Part shown: one piece after another, positions 38,988 to 48,317 of the stretch
How positions within the stretch are numbered: the stretch's first letter is position 1
How the letters are laid out: each line of letters opens with the position of its first letter
DNA from: CAZART01 sp964487555
GTDB taxonomy: Bacteria > Bacteroidota > Rhodothermia > Rhodothermales > VXPQ01
Direction of reading: 5' to 3'
Assembly (NCBI GenBank): GCA_964487555.1
Contig: CAZART010000015.1
Span: 1-62,183, forward strand
Length of the DNA stretch: 62,183 nt
The notes under the pieces: model-generated
Databases searched by the model: none
Seen by the model: only the letters and a program-made list of their open reading frames with translations
Told to the model about the DNA's origin: nothing
Program-made: the position numbers and the translations under genes

Positions 38988-40184
38988 TCAGCAGGCATCG
39001 TTGCTCGGCGAGGTCTTCAGAAGCAGATCGGTGACGAACGGCATACCGGGATGAAGGCGGTCCCACTCTGCGAAAAGCTCCACGCTTTCGCGGTCGCAGA
39101 CGCCGCCCACCACGCGCGGCATAATCATGCCCGGACTCCGCATAGGACGGCATCGCGCGATGCCACCGTTGCTTGGTGCCGGAAGTGCATAGATGATCGT
39201 GTCTACGCGGGCACTCATCGCGGCCCCCAGGCACATCATGCAGGGTTCGAGCGTCGATACCAGGATCAGGTCGCGGCGGTTGAGCGGATAGCGTCCGCTG
39301 ATCTCCTGAAACACGCGCACCTCGGCATGCGCGAGGAAATCGCCGGACGTTTCCGTCGTGCTGTATGCCCGGGCGACAATCGAACCTTCGCCGTCGGCCA
39401 ACACGGATCCTACCGGAAGATCACCGTGCTCGAGGCCCCGGCGTGCCTCGCGAAGAGCCTCCGCCATGAGATCGCGCGCGACCTCGTCCGTCAGATGAAG
39501 GGGTCCCGGAGATGAGACGTTCAGCGCGTCCTGAAACTGATCGGCGATTTCCCCTACGTCTTCGTATACCTCACGCGCGCCGTCTGCATACATTTTTTCT
39601 GCGGGATGGACACCGGTCAGAACGCCGAGACACAGCACACCGGCCCGGTGGGCCCCTAGAACGTCATAGGGCGTATCCCCGATCAAAACGCATTGTGCAG
39701 GCGAGAGCTCGAGCTTCGCCACGGCCGATTCGACAGGATCAGGGCTCGGCTTACCCTCGTCCACATCGTCGTCGGTGACCACCGCGCCGGCCAGATCGAA
39801 GATGTCCAGCTGCGCCCGGTCCATCATCTTCTCGAGACTCTCACGCGCCGATCCGGTCGCAACAGCCGTTTGGATCCCGGCCTCTCGGGCGCGCTCGAAA
39901 ATAGCTTCGGCCCCTCTGAATACCCTCACGGGCTCACGGTCCAGCAGATCGAGAAATATCTCGTCGTGAGCATCCCGGAGCGCCTCGCCTCGTTCACGCT
40001 CTACTCTATCGCCGAGTACGGACGGTACCAGGCTGCTACCGCTTTTTCCGATTTCAATGATGATTCGGTCTTCATCCAGTCCGTAGCCGAATTGCTTCAT
40101 CGCCCGGCTCCACGCGCGTGCATGCAAGCGGTTGGTGTCGACCAGGGTGCCGTCGATGTCCAGAATGATGCCGTCGAGAGCCAT
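38988..40184 (-). CDS. Fusion of a HAD-family phosphatase and a cytidine/guanine-type deaminase
   Basis: The product has 398 residues. The N-terminal half is a HAD hydrolase of the phosphoglycolate phosphatase type: I-L-D-I-D-G-T-L-V-D-T (Asp9, Asp11), A-T-G-S-A-R and K-P-x-P-D-P with G-D-T-P-Y-D. The C-terminal part (about 245-398) is a zinc-dependent CDA/deaminase domain, with H-A-E-V as the catalytic pair and E-P-C-M-M-C as the zinc ligands. The deaminase resembles the guanine deaminase/tRNA-adenosine deaminase-like group by its length and G-D-L-P-V-G-S-V. Fusion suggests a joined nucleotide or base salvage or detoxification route, but the substrate cannot be told. The stop is six bases from the convergent UspA gene. 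Confidence 0.8.
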   Translation of the reverse strand: MALDGIILDIDGTLVDTNRLHARAWSRAMKQFGYGLDEDRIIIEIGKSGSSLVPSVLGDRVERERGEALRDAHDEIFLDLLDREPVRVFRGAEAIFERAREAGIQTAVATGSARESLEKMMDRAQLDIFDLAGAVVTDDDVDEGKPSPDPVESAVAKLELSPAQCVLIGDTPYDVLGAHRAGVLCLGVLTGVHPAEKMYADGAREVYEDVGEIADQFQDALNVSSPGPLHLTDEVARDLMAEALREARRGLEHGDLPVGSVLADGEGSIVARAYSTTETSGDFLAHAEVRVFQEISGRYPLNRRDLILVSTLEPCMMCLGAAMSARVDTIIYALPAPSNGGIARCRPMRSPGMIMPRVVGGVCDRESVELFAEWDRLHPGMPFVTDLLLKTSPSNDAC

Positions 40185-40334
40185 GTACTCGGGTGCTCGT
40201 GGAAATTTGTCTGCAGCTGAAGCGTCGTTGCCAGTGACTGTACGACCAGTCGCCGGTGTTGAGGATTCGCAATTCCTCCGGTTAACTATATTTTGTACAC
40301 TTTCGTTGCGAAAGATGGAGGAGGTTACCCCCCA

Positions 40335-41231
40335 ATGGGACCACGCACCTTCGGCGGCGTCGAAGCCGGCGGAACGAAGTTCGTCTGCGCCGTCGCTTCC
40401 GGCCCGGACGACATCCGCAGCATCGAGACGTTCGAGACGACGACTCCCGAGGAGACACTGGGTAGGACCGTTGAATTTTTCCGACCGTACGACGACCTCG
40501 CCGGCATCGGTATCGGATCATTCGGGCCGGTTGACCCTGATCCGCACTCACCCACGTTCGGGTACATCACGAGCACGCCGAAAAGAGGATGGCAGAACAC
40601 CGACTTTGCCGGCTTTGTGAAGCGCGCGCTGGGTGTGAACGTCGTCTTCGATACGGATGTTAACGCCGCGGCGACCGGCGAACATCAGTGGGGCGCGGCG
40701 GTGGGAGTGGATTCGTTCATCTATCTAACCATCGGAACGGGGGTGGGCGGCGGCGGACTCGTTCGCGGGCGCCGGCTACACGGTCTCGTCCATCCGGAAA
40801 TGGGCCACCTCCTGCTTCCACGAGCAAAGGACGATCCCTTCGAAGGAATTTGTCCCTTCCATGGCGACTGTCTTGAGGGCATGGCGTCCGGCCCCGCGAT
40901 CCACGCGCGAGCGGGACGTCCGGCTGAAGTTCTCCAGCCGGGTGATCCCGCCTGGACGTACGAAGTGCACTACCTCTCTGTAGCGCTGGTCAACTACATC
41001 TGCACGCTCTCGCCGAAGCAGATTATCCTCGGGGGCGGCGTGATGCGGCAAACCCACCTGTTCCCCAGAATTCGGAAGCGCGTCGGCGAGTTGCTGAGTG
41101 GCTACATCCGGTCACCGGCCATCCTGGAAAGCATGGATCGCTATATCGTCCCGCCGGCACTTGGCAGTCGTGCCGGCGTACTCGGGGCGATCGCGCTTGC
41201 GCGGGAGGCTGTCGGTGAAACATTCATGTGA
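40335..41231 (+). CDS. ROK-family sugar kinase (fructokinase-like)
   Basis: The product has 298 residues from the ATG at 40335, which follows a strong GGAGGAGGT site. It has the ROK glycine-rich start (G-G-V-E-A-G-G-T-K-F-V), D-T-D-V-N-A-A-A-x-G-E, G-T-G-V-G-G-G, and the zinc-binding cluster with C-P-F-H-G-D-C-L-E-G. It phosphorylates a hexose, probably fructose, in the cytosol. The family also includes transcription regulators, but no helix-turn-helix is present here. Neighbours give no substrate clue. Confidence 0.9.
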   Translation: MGPRTFGGVEAGGTKFVCAVASGPDDIRSIETFETTTPEETLGRTVEFFRPYDDLAGIGIGSFGPVDPDPHSPTFGYITSTPKRGWQNTDFAGFVKRALGVNVVFDTDVNAAATGEHQWGAAVGVDSFIYLTIGTGVGGGGLVRGRRLHGLVHPEMGHLLLPRAKDDPFEGICPFHGDCLEGMASGPAIHARAGRPAEVLQPGDPAWTYEVHYLSVALVNYICTLSPKQIILGGGVMRQTHLFPRIRKRVGELLSGYIRSPAILESMDRYIVPPALGSRAGVLGAIALAREAVGETFM

Positions 41232-41241
41232 TCCTTGGGAT

Positions 41242-41271
41242 TTGACAGCACCCGTACGGCCCCAGTAGTAC
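41242..41271 (+). promoter_or_regulatory. Possible sigma-70-type promoter for the sugar transferase gene
   Basis: TTGACA at 41242-41247 is a perfect -35 hexamer, and TAGTAC at 41266-41271 is a weak -10, 18 bases apart. It sits 37 bases before the sugar transferase start. The -10 is poor and Bacteroidota-type promoters differ, so confidence is low. Confidence 0.25.
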
Positions 41272-41307
41272 GGTAATGCTACGTCCTTTGCACCGACATT
41301 GCCCGCT

Positions 41308-42717
41308 ATGCTGCAGGAGCAGAGCCGCCTGTATCAGCGATTTCTTTTCTTCGTCGACATCGCTCTCATCGTCGTAGCCTGGTCGCTGGCCTGGTTCATT
41401 CGATTCGAAGTGCTGTCGTGGACCGACGTCCTTGCACCGCCGGAATGGCATCCCTATTCGCGGTATCTCGGTTTTCTGCCATGGGTATTAATCGTGTCGG
41501 TCGCGGTGTTCTGGTTTTCCGGACTTTACAATCCGGATCGATTCCAACGTCTGCCTCGCCTCGTTTTCAGCGTCGCGAAAGCCGTCGCACTGGGGCTTCT
41601 CATCACCGCCGCATCGCTATCGTTTTATCGCGCTTTATACTTCTCTCGCCTTCACATGGCGCTTTTCGGCGTCATCACCCCGACTTTGATGGTGCTCGTG
41701 CGGGTCATCCTCTTTTCGGTGATGCGGCGCGCGCTCATGCAGGGTACGAATCGACGGCGAGTGTTGATTGTGGGAGCCGGCAAGGCCGGGCGAAAGCTGG
41801 AACAGTCATTCCGTCAATATCCGTGGATGGGCCTCGAGGTCGTCGGCTTTATGGACGATCAGAAGACGGCGAATCCCGCTGTGGTGGGGCGTGTGGATGA
41901 GACGGCCTCGATTATCGACCAATATGAAGCGGAAGGGCGATCCATCGATTACGTCTACGTCGCGCTTCCTCTCTCGGCTTCGGAACGCATTGAAGGGCTC
42001 GTCAACGAGCTCTCGACTCGGTTGACGCACGTCTGCCTCGTTCCCGATCTCTTCCACTTCGACATTGTCAATAGCCGCGTTTCGAGCCTCGACGGCTTGC
42101 CGGTCATCCATCTTATCGACGAGGCGCCCCTCGAATTCCGGCGCGTCGTGAAGCGAGTCATCGACGTCGTATTTTCGTTTGTCGTGCTCTTGGTCGCGCT
42201 TCCGCTGATGCTGCTCATCGCGGCGCTCGTCAAAATGTCGTCGCCGGGACCGGTGTTCTACCGGCAGAAGCGGATGGGATTGAACGGCCTTACGTTCGAC
42301 ATGCTCAAGTTCCGTTCGATGCCGATCAACACGGAGTCGAGCACCGGTCCGGTGTGGGCCAAAAAAGGCGAGAGCCGAGCCACACCGATCGGACGACTCC
42401 TGCGTCGCACGTCGCTAGACGAGCTTCCGCAGTTCATCAACGTGCTGAAGGGAGACATGTCGGTGGTCGGTCCGCGGCCCGAACGGCCGGTGTTCATTAA
42501 GAAATTCAAGGAGCGCGTGCCTCGGTACATGCTGCGTCACAAGATGAAGGCCGGCATTACCGGTTGGGCGCAGGTCCACGGATGGCGCGGCAACACGTCC
42601 ATTGAAAGGCGGATCGAATACGATCTCTACTACATCCAGAACTGGTCGCTGCTTCTCGACGTCAAAATTATCATCATGACCCTGTGGTCGGGCTTCGTAC
42701 ATAAGAATGCTTACTGA
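41308..42717 (+). CDS. Undecaprenyl-phosphate sugar phosphotransferase (WcaJ/polyprenyl glycosylphosphotransferase family)
   Basis: The product has about 469 residues. Four N-terminal helices (about 9-30, 47-68, 82-106 and 110-131) are followed by a nucleotide-binding-like CoA_binding_3 domain (V-L-I-V-G-A-G-K-A-G) and a fifth hydrophobic segment (V-I-D-V-V-F-S-F-V-V-L-L-V-A-L-P). The cytosolic bacterial sugar transferase domain then has F-Y-R-Q-K-R-M-G-L-N-G, K-F-R-S-M, R-R-T-S-L-D-E-L-P-Q-F-I-N-V-L-K-G-D-M-S-V-V-G-P-R-P-E and G-I-T-G-W-A-Q-V. It starts exopolysaccharide or O-antigen repeat synthesis. The ATG at 41308 is used. The TGA stop is followed by an in-frame open stretch, see findings. 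Confidence 0.92.
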   Translation: MLQEQSRLYQRFLFFVDIALIVVAWSLAWFIRFEVLSWTDVLAPPEWHPYSRYLGFLPWVLIVSVAVFWFSGLYNPDRFQRLPRLVFSVAKAVALGLLITAASLSFYRALYFSRLHMALFGVITPTLMVLVRVILFSVMRRALMQGTNRRRVLIVGAGKAGRKLEQSFRQYPWMGLEVVGFMDDQKTANPAVVGRVDETASIIDQYEAEGRSIDYVYVALPLSASERIEGLVNELSTRLTHVCLVPDLFHFDIVNSRVSSLDGLPVIHLIDEAPLEFRRVVKRVIDVVFSFVVLLVALPLMLLIAALVKMSSPGPVFYRQKRMGLNGLTFDMLKFRSMPINTESSTGPVWAKKGESRATPIGRLLRRTSLDELPQFINVLKGDMSVVGPRPERPVFIKKFKERVPRYMLRHKMKAGITGWAQVHGWRGNTSIERRIEYDLYYIQNWSLLLDVKIIIMTLWSGFVHKNAY

Positions 42718-43071
42718 GGTCGTACGAAGCGGAATCCGACCCCGCCTTTAAGCACTGCCGCGCTCGTCCGGCGTTTCCTTCTCGCCCCCGCGAACCGTGT
42801 CCCTGTCGTTCATCCGCAGAACGCTCTCGCCGATCGCCTTTCGGACCTGACGTTGGAGGTGCACGACCCATTCTCATGGATGTTGAGGCAGATTGACGAG
42901 GCATCGACGCTCTTCCTTTACGGAGAGGGCATCCACCTTTCTGACAAAGGTCACGGCTTCCTTGCCGGGTTCGTGCTCGATCGTGTCGTTTCCGAACGTC
43001 GTGCCTCGGCCGGAAGTTAGGATCCGTCGACCGTTTCCGGCGTTGTTGACGCCGCTCAAGTCCGGCATTCT
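42718..43071 (+). other. Gap with an open reading frame continuous with the sugar transferase frame
   Basis: No clear gene is annotated in these 354 bases. The frame that continues after the TGA of the sugar transferase stays open until a TAG at about 43018-43020, about 100 codons. Its codon choice (many GCC, CTC, GTC, GAC) resembles real genes here. No good ATG with ribosome site exists near its start; a GTG lies about half way. It may be a decayed or shifted gene end, or an unannotated small protein. Confidence 0.3.
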
Positions 43072-45186
43072 ATGATCCAACTCATCAACATACATCTTAC
43101 CTTCGGCGGCCAGGTTGTACTGGACGGTCTGACGTGGACGATTCCACCCGGTGAACGCATCGGCCTGATCGGCAAGAACGGCGCCGGAAAGTCATCGCTG
43201 CTGCGGGTGATTACGGGACAGGTGCGCCCGGACGAGGGCCGCGTTTCCGTAGGTGGGCAGACGACGGTGGGCTACCTGGAGCAGGACGTACAGTCTCTGG
43301 ACAGCGAGGCGAGCATTCTCGAGGAGGCGCTGACGGCATTTGAGGGCATTAAGAATCTCGAGGAAGAGGAGTTGCGAATTACGGAGGAGCTCGCGGAGCA
43401 TCCCGATCACGCCGATCCGCAATACGTACGCCTGCTTCACGCCCTTGAACGCGTCCACGCGCAGATGGCTGCGAGCGAAGCGCATCGCATCAAACCGATG
43501 GCGGAGGCCGTCCTTACCGGCCTCGGCTTCGATCCGGACGACATGGATCGGCCCGTCCACACGTTTTCGGGTGGATGGCGCATGCGCGTCGCCCTGGCGA
43601 AGCTGCTGCTGCGCCATCCCGACTTCCTGTTGCTTGACGAGCCGACGAATCATCTCGACATCGAGAGCATCGACTGGCTGGAGAATTACCTCAAGGCGTA
43701 CGACGGAACGGTCGTGATCGTCTCACACGATCGGTATTTCCTCGATCGGATGGTCACCTCCATCGCCGAGCTCACGCACGGCGATCTGGAGCATTACGCC
43801 GGAAACTATGCGTTCTATCTGGAGGAACGCGAGGCTCGCTGGGAGCTGCAGCGCTCCGCTTATGAAAATCAGCAAAAGGAGATCGAGCAGATCGAACGGT
43901 TTGTCGAGCGATTTCGCTACAAAGCATCGAAAGCGCGGCAGGTGCAGAGCCGCGTCAAGATGCTTGAAAAACTGGAACGCATTCCCCCGCCGCCGAGCGC
44001 GGACGCGACCGTCGACTTCCGCTTTCCCGACCCCGCCCGCTCGGGGCGGACTGTGCTTGAGCTGTCGTCCTTCTCCAAGAGCTATAACAGCGCCGACGGT
44101 CGCATCGACGTATTCGAACAAGCGGGCCCGCTCACGATCGAGCGTGGCGACAAGATTGCCCTGATCGGCAAGAACGGCGCCGGCAAGTCCACACTGGCGC
44201 GCATGCTCAACGGCACCGAGCCGTTTGACGGTTCGTGCACGCTCGGCTATAACGTGGATCTCTCCTTCTTCGCGCAGCACCAGGCCGAGTCGCTTCGTCC
44301 GAAGGACACCATCCTCGAGTCGCTGCGCCGCGCCGCCTCGCAAAAATCCGACGGGGAGATACGCTCTCTGCTCGGCGCCTTTCTCTTCACGGGAGATGAC
44401 GTCTTCAAACCGATCGCCGTGCTTTCGGGCGGCGAGAAGTCACGCGTTGCGCTCGCCCGGACGCTGCTCCATCCGGCCAATTTCCTCATTCTCGACGAGC
44501 CGACAAACCATCTCGACGCGCAGTCGATCGCGGTACTCATCGAGGCGCTAAAGCAATTCTCCGGCACACTCGTCGTGGTGAGTCACGACCGCCATTTTCT
44601 GGACCAGGTAGCGAACAGGGTGTGGTACGTCGCCGATGGAAACGTGCATACGTACATCGGCAACTACGCGGAATTCCGGTGGCAGGTTGAACACGGGACC
44701 GAGCGCGCCATCGATCCCAACGTCGACGAGGAAGATCGACGAAAAGCAGGAAGCAAGGCCTCTTTGGGCGGCAATGGTGGACGGCGAGACGGCGGCGTCA
44801 ATCCGGGAACGGATGGGTCTCGACGCGTGGACGAGGACACACCGGCTCGCTCGAGCGGCCCCAAGACCAAGGAGCAGAAGCGACGCGAGGCGGAAGAACG
44901 CAATCGCCTTTACCGTGCCATGCAGGAGGGCAGCGACGTCAACGCCGATCGGCTGTCGGAGCACCAGCTGCAGCAGATGTACGAACAGGCTGAGCGGCAG
45001 GTCGTCAAAGAAGAGGAGCGCATTGCCGGTCTGGAAGCTCAGCTCGCCGATCCGGCGGTATACGAAGATGCAGAGCGCGCACGGGAACTGTCTGCGGCGT
45101 ATGGTGCCGCGTGTCAGAATCTCAACGAACTGAATGATCGATGGGAGGATCTAGCGGAGCAGCTAGCAGCGCGGAGCGATGTATGA
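43072..45186 (+). CDS. ABC-F family ATPase (Uup/YheS-like)
   Basis: The product has 704 residues. It has two ABC domains with Walker A G-K-N-G-A-G-K-S each, signature motifs F-S-G-G-W-R-M-R and L-S-G-G-E-K-S-R, and Walker B L-L-D-E-P-T-N-H-L-D and I-L-D-E-P-T-N-H-L-D. A charged linker between the domains (E-L-Q-R-S-A-Y-E-N-Q-Q-K-E-I-E) is the ABC-F P-site tRNA interaction motif region. The C-terminus has a coiled-coil (about 610-700), as in Uup/YheS. No membrane segments are present. These proteins act on ribosomes or in DNA-replication stress. The gene overlaps the FG-GAP gene start by eight bases. Confidence 0.93.
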   Translation: MIQLINIHLTFGGQVVLDGLTWTIPPGERIGLIGKNGAGKSSLLRVITGQVRPDEGRVSVGGQTTVGYLEQDVQSLDSEASILEEALTAFEGIKNLEEEELRITEELAEHPDHADPQYVRLLHALERVHAQMAASEAHRIKPMAEAVLTGLGFDPDDMDRPVHTFSGGWRMRVALAKLLLRHPDFLLLDEPTNHLDIESIDWLENYLKAYDGTVVIVSHDRYFLDRMVTSIAELTHGDLEHYAGNYAFYLEEREARWELQRSAYENQQKEIEQIERFVERFRYKASKARQVQSRVKMLEKLERIPPPPSADATVDFRFPDPARSGRTVLELSSFSKSYNSADGRIDVFEQAGPLTIERGDKIALIGKNGAGKSTLARMLNGTEPFDGSCTLGYNVDLSFFAQHQAESLRPKDTILESLRRAASQKSDGEIRSLLGAFLFTGDDVFKPIAVLSGGEKSRVALARTLLHPANFLILDEPTNHLDAQSIAVLIEALKQFSGTLVVVSHDRHFLDQVANRVWYVADGNVHTYIGNYAEFRWQVEHGTERAIDPNVDEEDRRKAGSKASLGGNGGRRDGGVNPGTDGSRRVDEDTPARSSGPKTKEQKRREAEERNRLYRAMQEGSDVNADRLSEHQLQQMYEQAERQVVKEEERIAGLEAQLADPAVYEDAERARELSAAYGAACQNLNELNDRWEDLAEQLAARSDV

Positions 45187-46384
45187 GCGCAGCCCGATAA
45201 TTCCCCTGCTGGTGGTGTTCTTCGCCGTTATGGTCCTCGCGTCGGCGCTGACGTCGACCGCGCGAGCTCAGATCTTCGAACTCCCGCGTACGGATTCGAC
45301 CGACGGAGATTTCTTCGGCACGGCCGTGGCTATCTCCGGCTCGCGAATTCTAGTCGGCGCTACCGGCGAGGATACCTGCGGCATGAACTCGGGCGCGGCT
45401 TACATCTACGAACGCAGCGGATCTGATTGGACGCAGACGACCACCCTCACGCCGTCGGAATGCGAAGCGGGGCGGTTTTTCGGACGATCCGTCGCGCTCT
45501 TCGGCACGACCGCAGTCGTCGCCGCAACGCAGGAATTCTTCAGCCGCGAGACGCCGAACGCCGTTTACGTCTTCGAACCGGACAGCACCGGCACGTGGCG
45601 TGAAACAGCTCGGCTGACGGGTGGCTCGGCCGCGGAAGAAGGTCCGTTCGCGACGTCGATCTCGGTGCACGGCGACCGAATTCTGGTCACGTCCTCTGGA
45701 AATCCGGCGGGCGGGCGTCGTAGCGGCGCGGCTTACGTTTTCACGCGCGCGGCAAACGGTACGTGGAAGCAATCCGACCGGTTTACTTCACGCTCGACAC
45801 GCTTCGGCGTCTTCGGCACGTCGGGAACGATTCACGGCAACCGTGCGATCGTCTCCGCATCTACGTATTTTCAATACCGTCCCGGATCCGTCTATTTTTT
45901 CGCGCTGGACGACGAAAGCGGCCGATGGATGCAGACGGCACGAATTGGCGGCATCGACGACTTCTTCATCTCGGTCGACCTGGACGGCCGCCATGCGATC
46001 GTCGGCCAGAGTAAAGCCGGAAGAAGTGAAACGGGCGCGGTGACCATTTTCGAGCAGGATGCATCCGGCAAGTGGTCGGAGGCCGCGACGATCCGGCTCG
46101 AGAAGCCGTATGATCACGGCGCATTCGGAACGGACGTAGCCATCGACGGCGATTATGCACTCATTACGGCGTATGACGAGCAGCTGGGTCTGGACTTCAA
46201 CGTTCACCGCGTCGTCTATGTCTTCAAGCGCTCTGCGACCGGAGCGTGGAAGCAGCACCAGGTCGTCGATGTCGGCGAGGTGGCGTTCGGTTCTTCTCTC
46301 GACGTTGACGGCGGCTATGCGGTCATCGGAAGCGCGGCCGACGCCGCGCCCGGCGCCGCCTACGTCGTTCGACTGGTAGATTAG
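45179..46384 (+). CDS. Secreted FG-GAP/integrin-like beta-propeller protein
   Basis: The product has 401 residues. A signal peptide (about 8-30, ending A-R-A) precedes seven or so FG-GAP-type repeats. These are recognised by recurring F-G-x-x-V-A-x-x-G-x-x-x-x-V-G-A and F-E-x-D-x-x-G-x-W sequences, e.g. D-F-F-G-T-A-V-A-I-S-G-S-R-I and A-Y-V-F-x-R. The fold should be a calcium-binding beta propeller, secreted or surface-located. Its start lies within the last codons of the ABC-F gene, so translation is probably coupled. It is followed after four bases by the DUF6807 gene. Function is unknown. Confidence 0.85.
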   Translation: MYERSPIIPLLVVFFAVMVLASALTSTARAQIFELPRTDSTDGDFFGTAVAISGSRILVGATGEDTCGMNSGAAYIYERSGSDWTQTTTLTPSECEAGRFFGRSVALFGTTAVVAATQEFFSRETPNAVYVFEPDSTGTWRETARLTGGSAAEEGPFATSISVHGDRILVTSSGNPAGGRRSGAAYVFTRAANGTWKQSDRFTSRSTRFGVFGTSGTIHGNRAIVSASTYFQYRPGSVYFFALDDESGRWMQTARIGGIDDFFISVDLDGRHAIVGQSKAGRSETGAVTIFEQDASGKWSEAATIRLEKPYDHGAFGTDVAIDGDYALITAYDEQLGLDFNVHRVVYVFKRSATGAWKQHQVVDVGEVAFGSSLDVDGGYAVIGSAADAAPGAAYVVRLVD

Positions 46385-46388
46385 GACC

Positions 46389-47633
46389 GTGACGAGGCCC
46401 GCGGCGCAAGCGTCCATGTTGATTCTGGTGGTTGTGTCGACCACGTCGGCATGCACGAATGCGCCGCCTACCCATTCGCCGGAGCCCGCCCCGCAGGGGT
46501 CCGCTGTCCTACGCATCACTGTCGAAGCCGGAGCCGTCGACCGCCTCCAAACACCCGTCTCCTTCGACCTGCAGCACGGCCCTCTGAATGCAGCCCTGAT
46601 AGGAGAATCCGGCGATCGAATCCCTGTGCAAGCCGGCCCGGATGGCCGCTACTGGTTCATCCTGGATAGCCTGGGGCGAGGCACGGCGCGAGCATACACG
46701 GTGGTGAATGACCAACACAGCCCTGACACGACCGTCACTGCAACAAGCCGTGCCGGCCAGGTTGCGTTTTCTGCGGGAGGCCGTCCTCTTATCACCTATA
46801 ACTTCGAGCCCACTCCCCTTCCCGATACGGACGTGGATTCGGTGTATCGGCGGGGCGGATATATCCATCCCGTTTTCTCACCGACAGGCGTGCAGCTGAC
46901 GGACGACTATCCTCCGAACCATCTCCACCATCACGGGATCTGGGCGGCCTGGACGAAGACCGAGTTTCAGGGCCGCACGCCCGATTTCTGGAATGTGGGA
47001 GATCGAACCGGCACGGTCGAGCCGGTGGCACTTGATTCGGTCTGGAGCGGCCCGGTTTTTGCCGGATCGAGATCACGGCATTCCTACCTGGATTTGAGTG
47101 CGCCTACGCCGACGAAAGCGCTTGATGAAAGCTGGACGATCCGAGTCTTTCCTGCCTTGGAGGATGGAATCCGCGTGTTCGATCTGGTCGTCACGCAGAC
47201 CACGGCCGACGGGGCCGAGCTGCACCTACCCGAGTACCGATATGGAGGAGTAGGATTTCGCGGCCACCGGCAATGGGACGGCGAGGAGCATGCATTCTTT
47301 CTAACCTCGGAGGGAAAGGATCGCTCCAATGGACACGCCACGAGAGCTCGATGGTGCCACATCGGCGGCCTCGTCGACGGGCGGCTCGCCGGCCTGGCCG
47401 TTTTGGACCATCCCCAAAATTTCCGCTCGCCTCAGCCTGTGCGCATTCACCCGACCGAGCCCTTCTTCAACTACGCCCCGTCTCAACGGGGTGACTGGAC
47501 TATCGGTCCGGACGACGTTTATACGGCCCGTTACCGCTTCATTACGTATGACGGGGAGCCGGACCCGGAAATCCTCGATCGTCTCTGGAACGACTTCGCG
47601 GACCCGCCGGTGGTATTGATCGACGCCGAATAA
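46389..47633 (+). CDS. DUF6807 (PmoA-like) family lipoprotein
   Basis: The product has 414 residues. From a GTG start it has a lipoprotein signal with lipobox S-T-T-S-A-C. The body shows the DUF6807 signature Y-P-P-N-H-L-H-H-H-G-I-W-A-A-W-T-K-T, with the histidine cluster, and a G-V-G-F-R-G-H-R-Q-W segment followed by H-P-Q-N-F-R-S-P-Q-P. Databases often call this family methane oxygenase PmoA, but it has no relation to particulate methane monooxygenase; its members lie in carbohydrate-related contexts. The fold probably binds a sugar derivative. It sits in a run with the FG-GAP protein and the small lipoprotein. Confidence 0.82.
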   Translation: MTRPAAQASMLILVVVSTTSACTNAPPTHSPEPAPQGSAVLRITVEAGAVDRLQTPVSFDLQHGPLNAALIGESGDRIPVQAGPDGRYWFILDSLGRGTARAYTVVNDQHSPDTTVTATSRAGQVAFSAGGRPLITYNFEPTPLPDTDVDSVYRRGGYIHPVFSPTGVQLTDDYPPNHLHHHGIWAAWTKTEFQGRTPDFWNVGDRTGTVEPVALDSVWSGPVFAGSRSRHSYLDLSAPTPTKALDESWTIRVFPALEDGIRVFDLVVTQTTADGAELHLPEYRYGGVGFRGHRQWDGEEHAFFLTSEGKDRSNGHATRARWCHIGGLVDGRLAGLAVLDHPQNFRSPQPVRIHPTEPFFNYAPSQRGDWTIGPDDVYTARYRFITYDGEPDPEILDRLWNDFADPPVVLIDAE

Positions 47634-47660
47634 ACCATCGAATCAGGATGCCGGTCTACC

Positions 47661-48269
47661 ATGCCACGTTCGTTCACACTCCTCGCCGTGTTCTTGGTCA
47701 TACTCGGAGGGTGCGAATCCCGGCCCGGGGAAGACGGAATCGACACCACGGTTGCTACGCGTGACACGGCCGATGTACGCCGAGGCGACGTGTCGCAGAC
47801 CGGCGAAGATGCGGATACGGGCCCCTCCGCCGTTCTTGGAGTACGTCTTCAGACGCTCCTCGAGAGCGGACACGATAGGGAGCCCGATACGCAACAGCTC
47901 TCCGTGCTCGATCGGTTAGAAGAGCCCAATCGTGTTTCCGTGGATACGCAGGCGAATCGGCACACGCGGGGCCAGACGGATACCCTTCGGACGCTTCATT
48001 ATGACGGCGCCGAAATCACGGTGTACCACGTAAGCGGCGGTAAGGAACTGTTGCAGCATGTGGCCGTGACGGGGCCGGAGCTGGAGTCGCCGGAAGGAGT
48101 ACGTGTTGGAATGACACGCCGGGAGGTGGAAAACATGCTCGGCGAACCGTCCGAGCATCAGAACGGTGCGCACGTCTACCTTCAGGGCGAACACATGCCT
48201 ACACGGTTCTACGTCTACTTTGAGAACGACGACGTAAGCCGCATGGAGTGGCTCTTCCCTATCGACTGA
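47661..48269 (+). CDS. Small lipoprotein with SmpA/OmlA-like C-terminal domain
   Basis: The product has 202 residues. The lipobox L-G-G-C is at about 18-21. An acidic, low-complexity linker (about 22-60) is followed by a C-terminal domain of the BamE/SmpA type: V-R-V-G-M-T-R-R-E-V-E-N-M-L-G-E-P-S, then F-Y-V-Y-F-E-N-D-D-V-S-R-M-E-W. Such domains mediate envelope protein interactions. It is anchored in the inner or outer membrane. It follows the DUF6807 gene closely and precedes a convergent signalling gene. Confidence 0.78.
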   Translation: MPRSFTLLAVFLVILGGCESRPGEDGIDTTVATRDTADVRRGDVSQTGEDADTGPSAVLGVRLQTLLESGHDREPDTQQLSVLDRLEEPNRVSVDTQANRHTRGQTDTLRTLHYDGAEITVYHVSGGKELLQHVAVTGPELESPEGVRVGMTRREVENMLGEPSEHQNGAHVYLQGEHMPTRFYVYFENDDVSRMEWLFPID

Positions 48270-48317
48270 ATGGCGACTGCTTTCTACGGCGCGCGGCGTG
48301 GCGAATGCGGCGATCCT

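Noticed and set aside
46389..47633. Methane monooxygenase subunit (from the PmoA-like family name)
   Set aside because: The protein is a soluble lipoprotein with a His-rich DUF6807 signature and no membrane helices; the family name is misleading.
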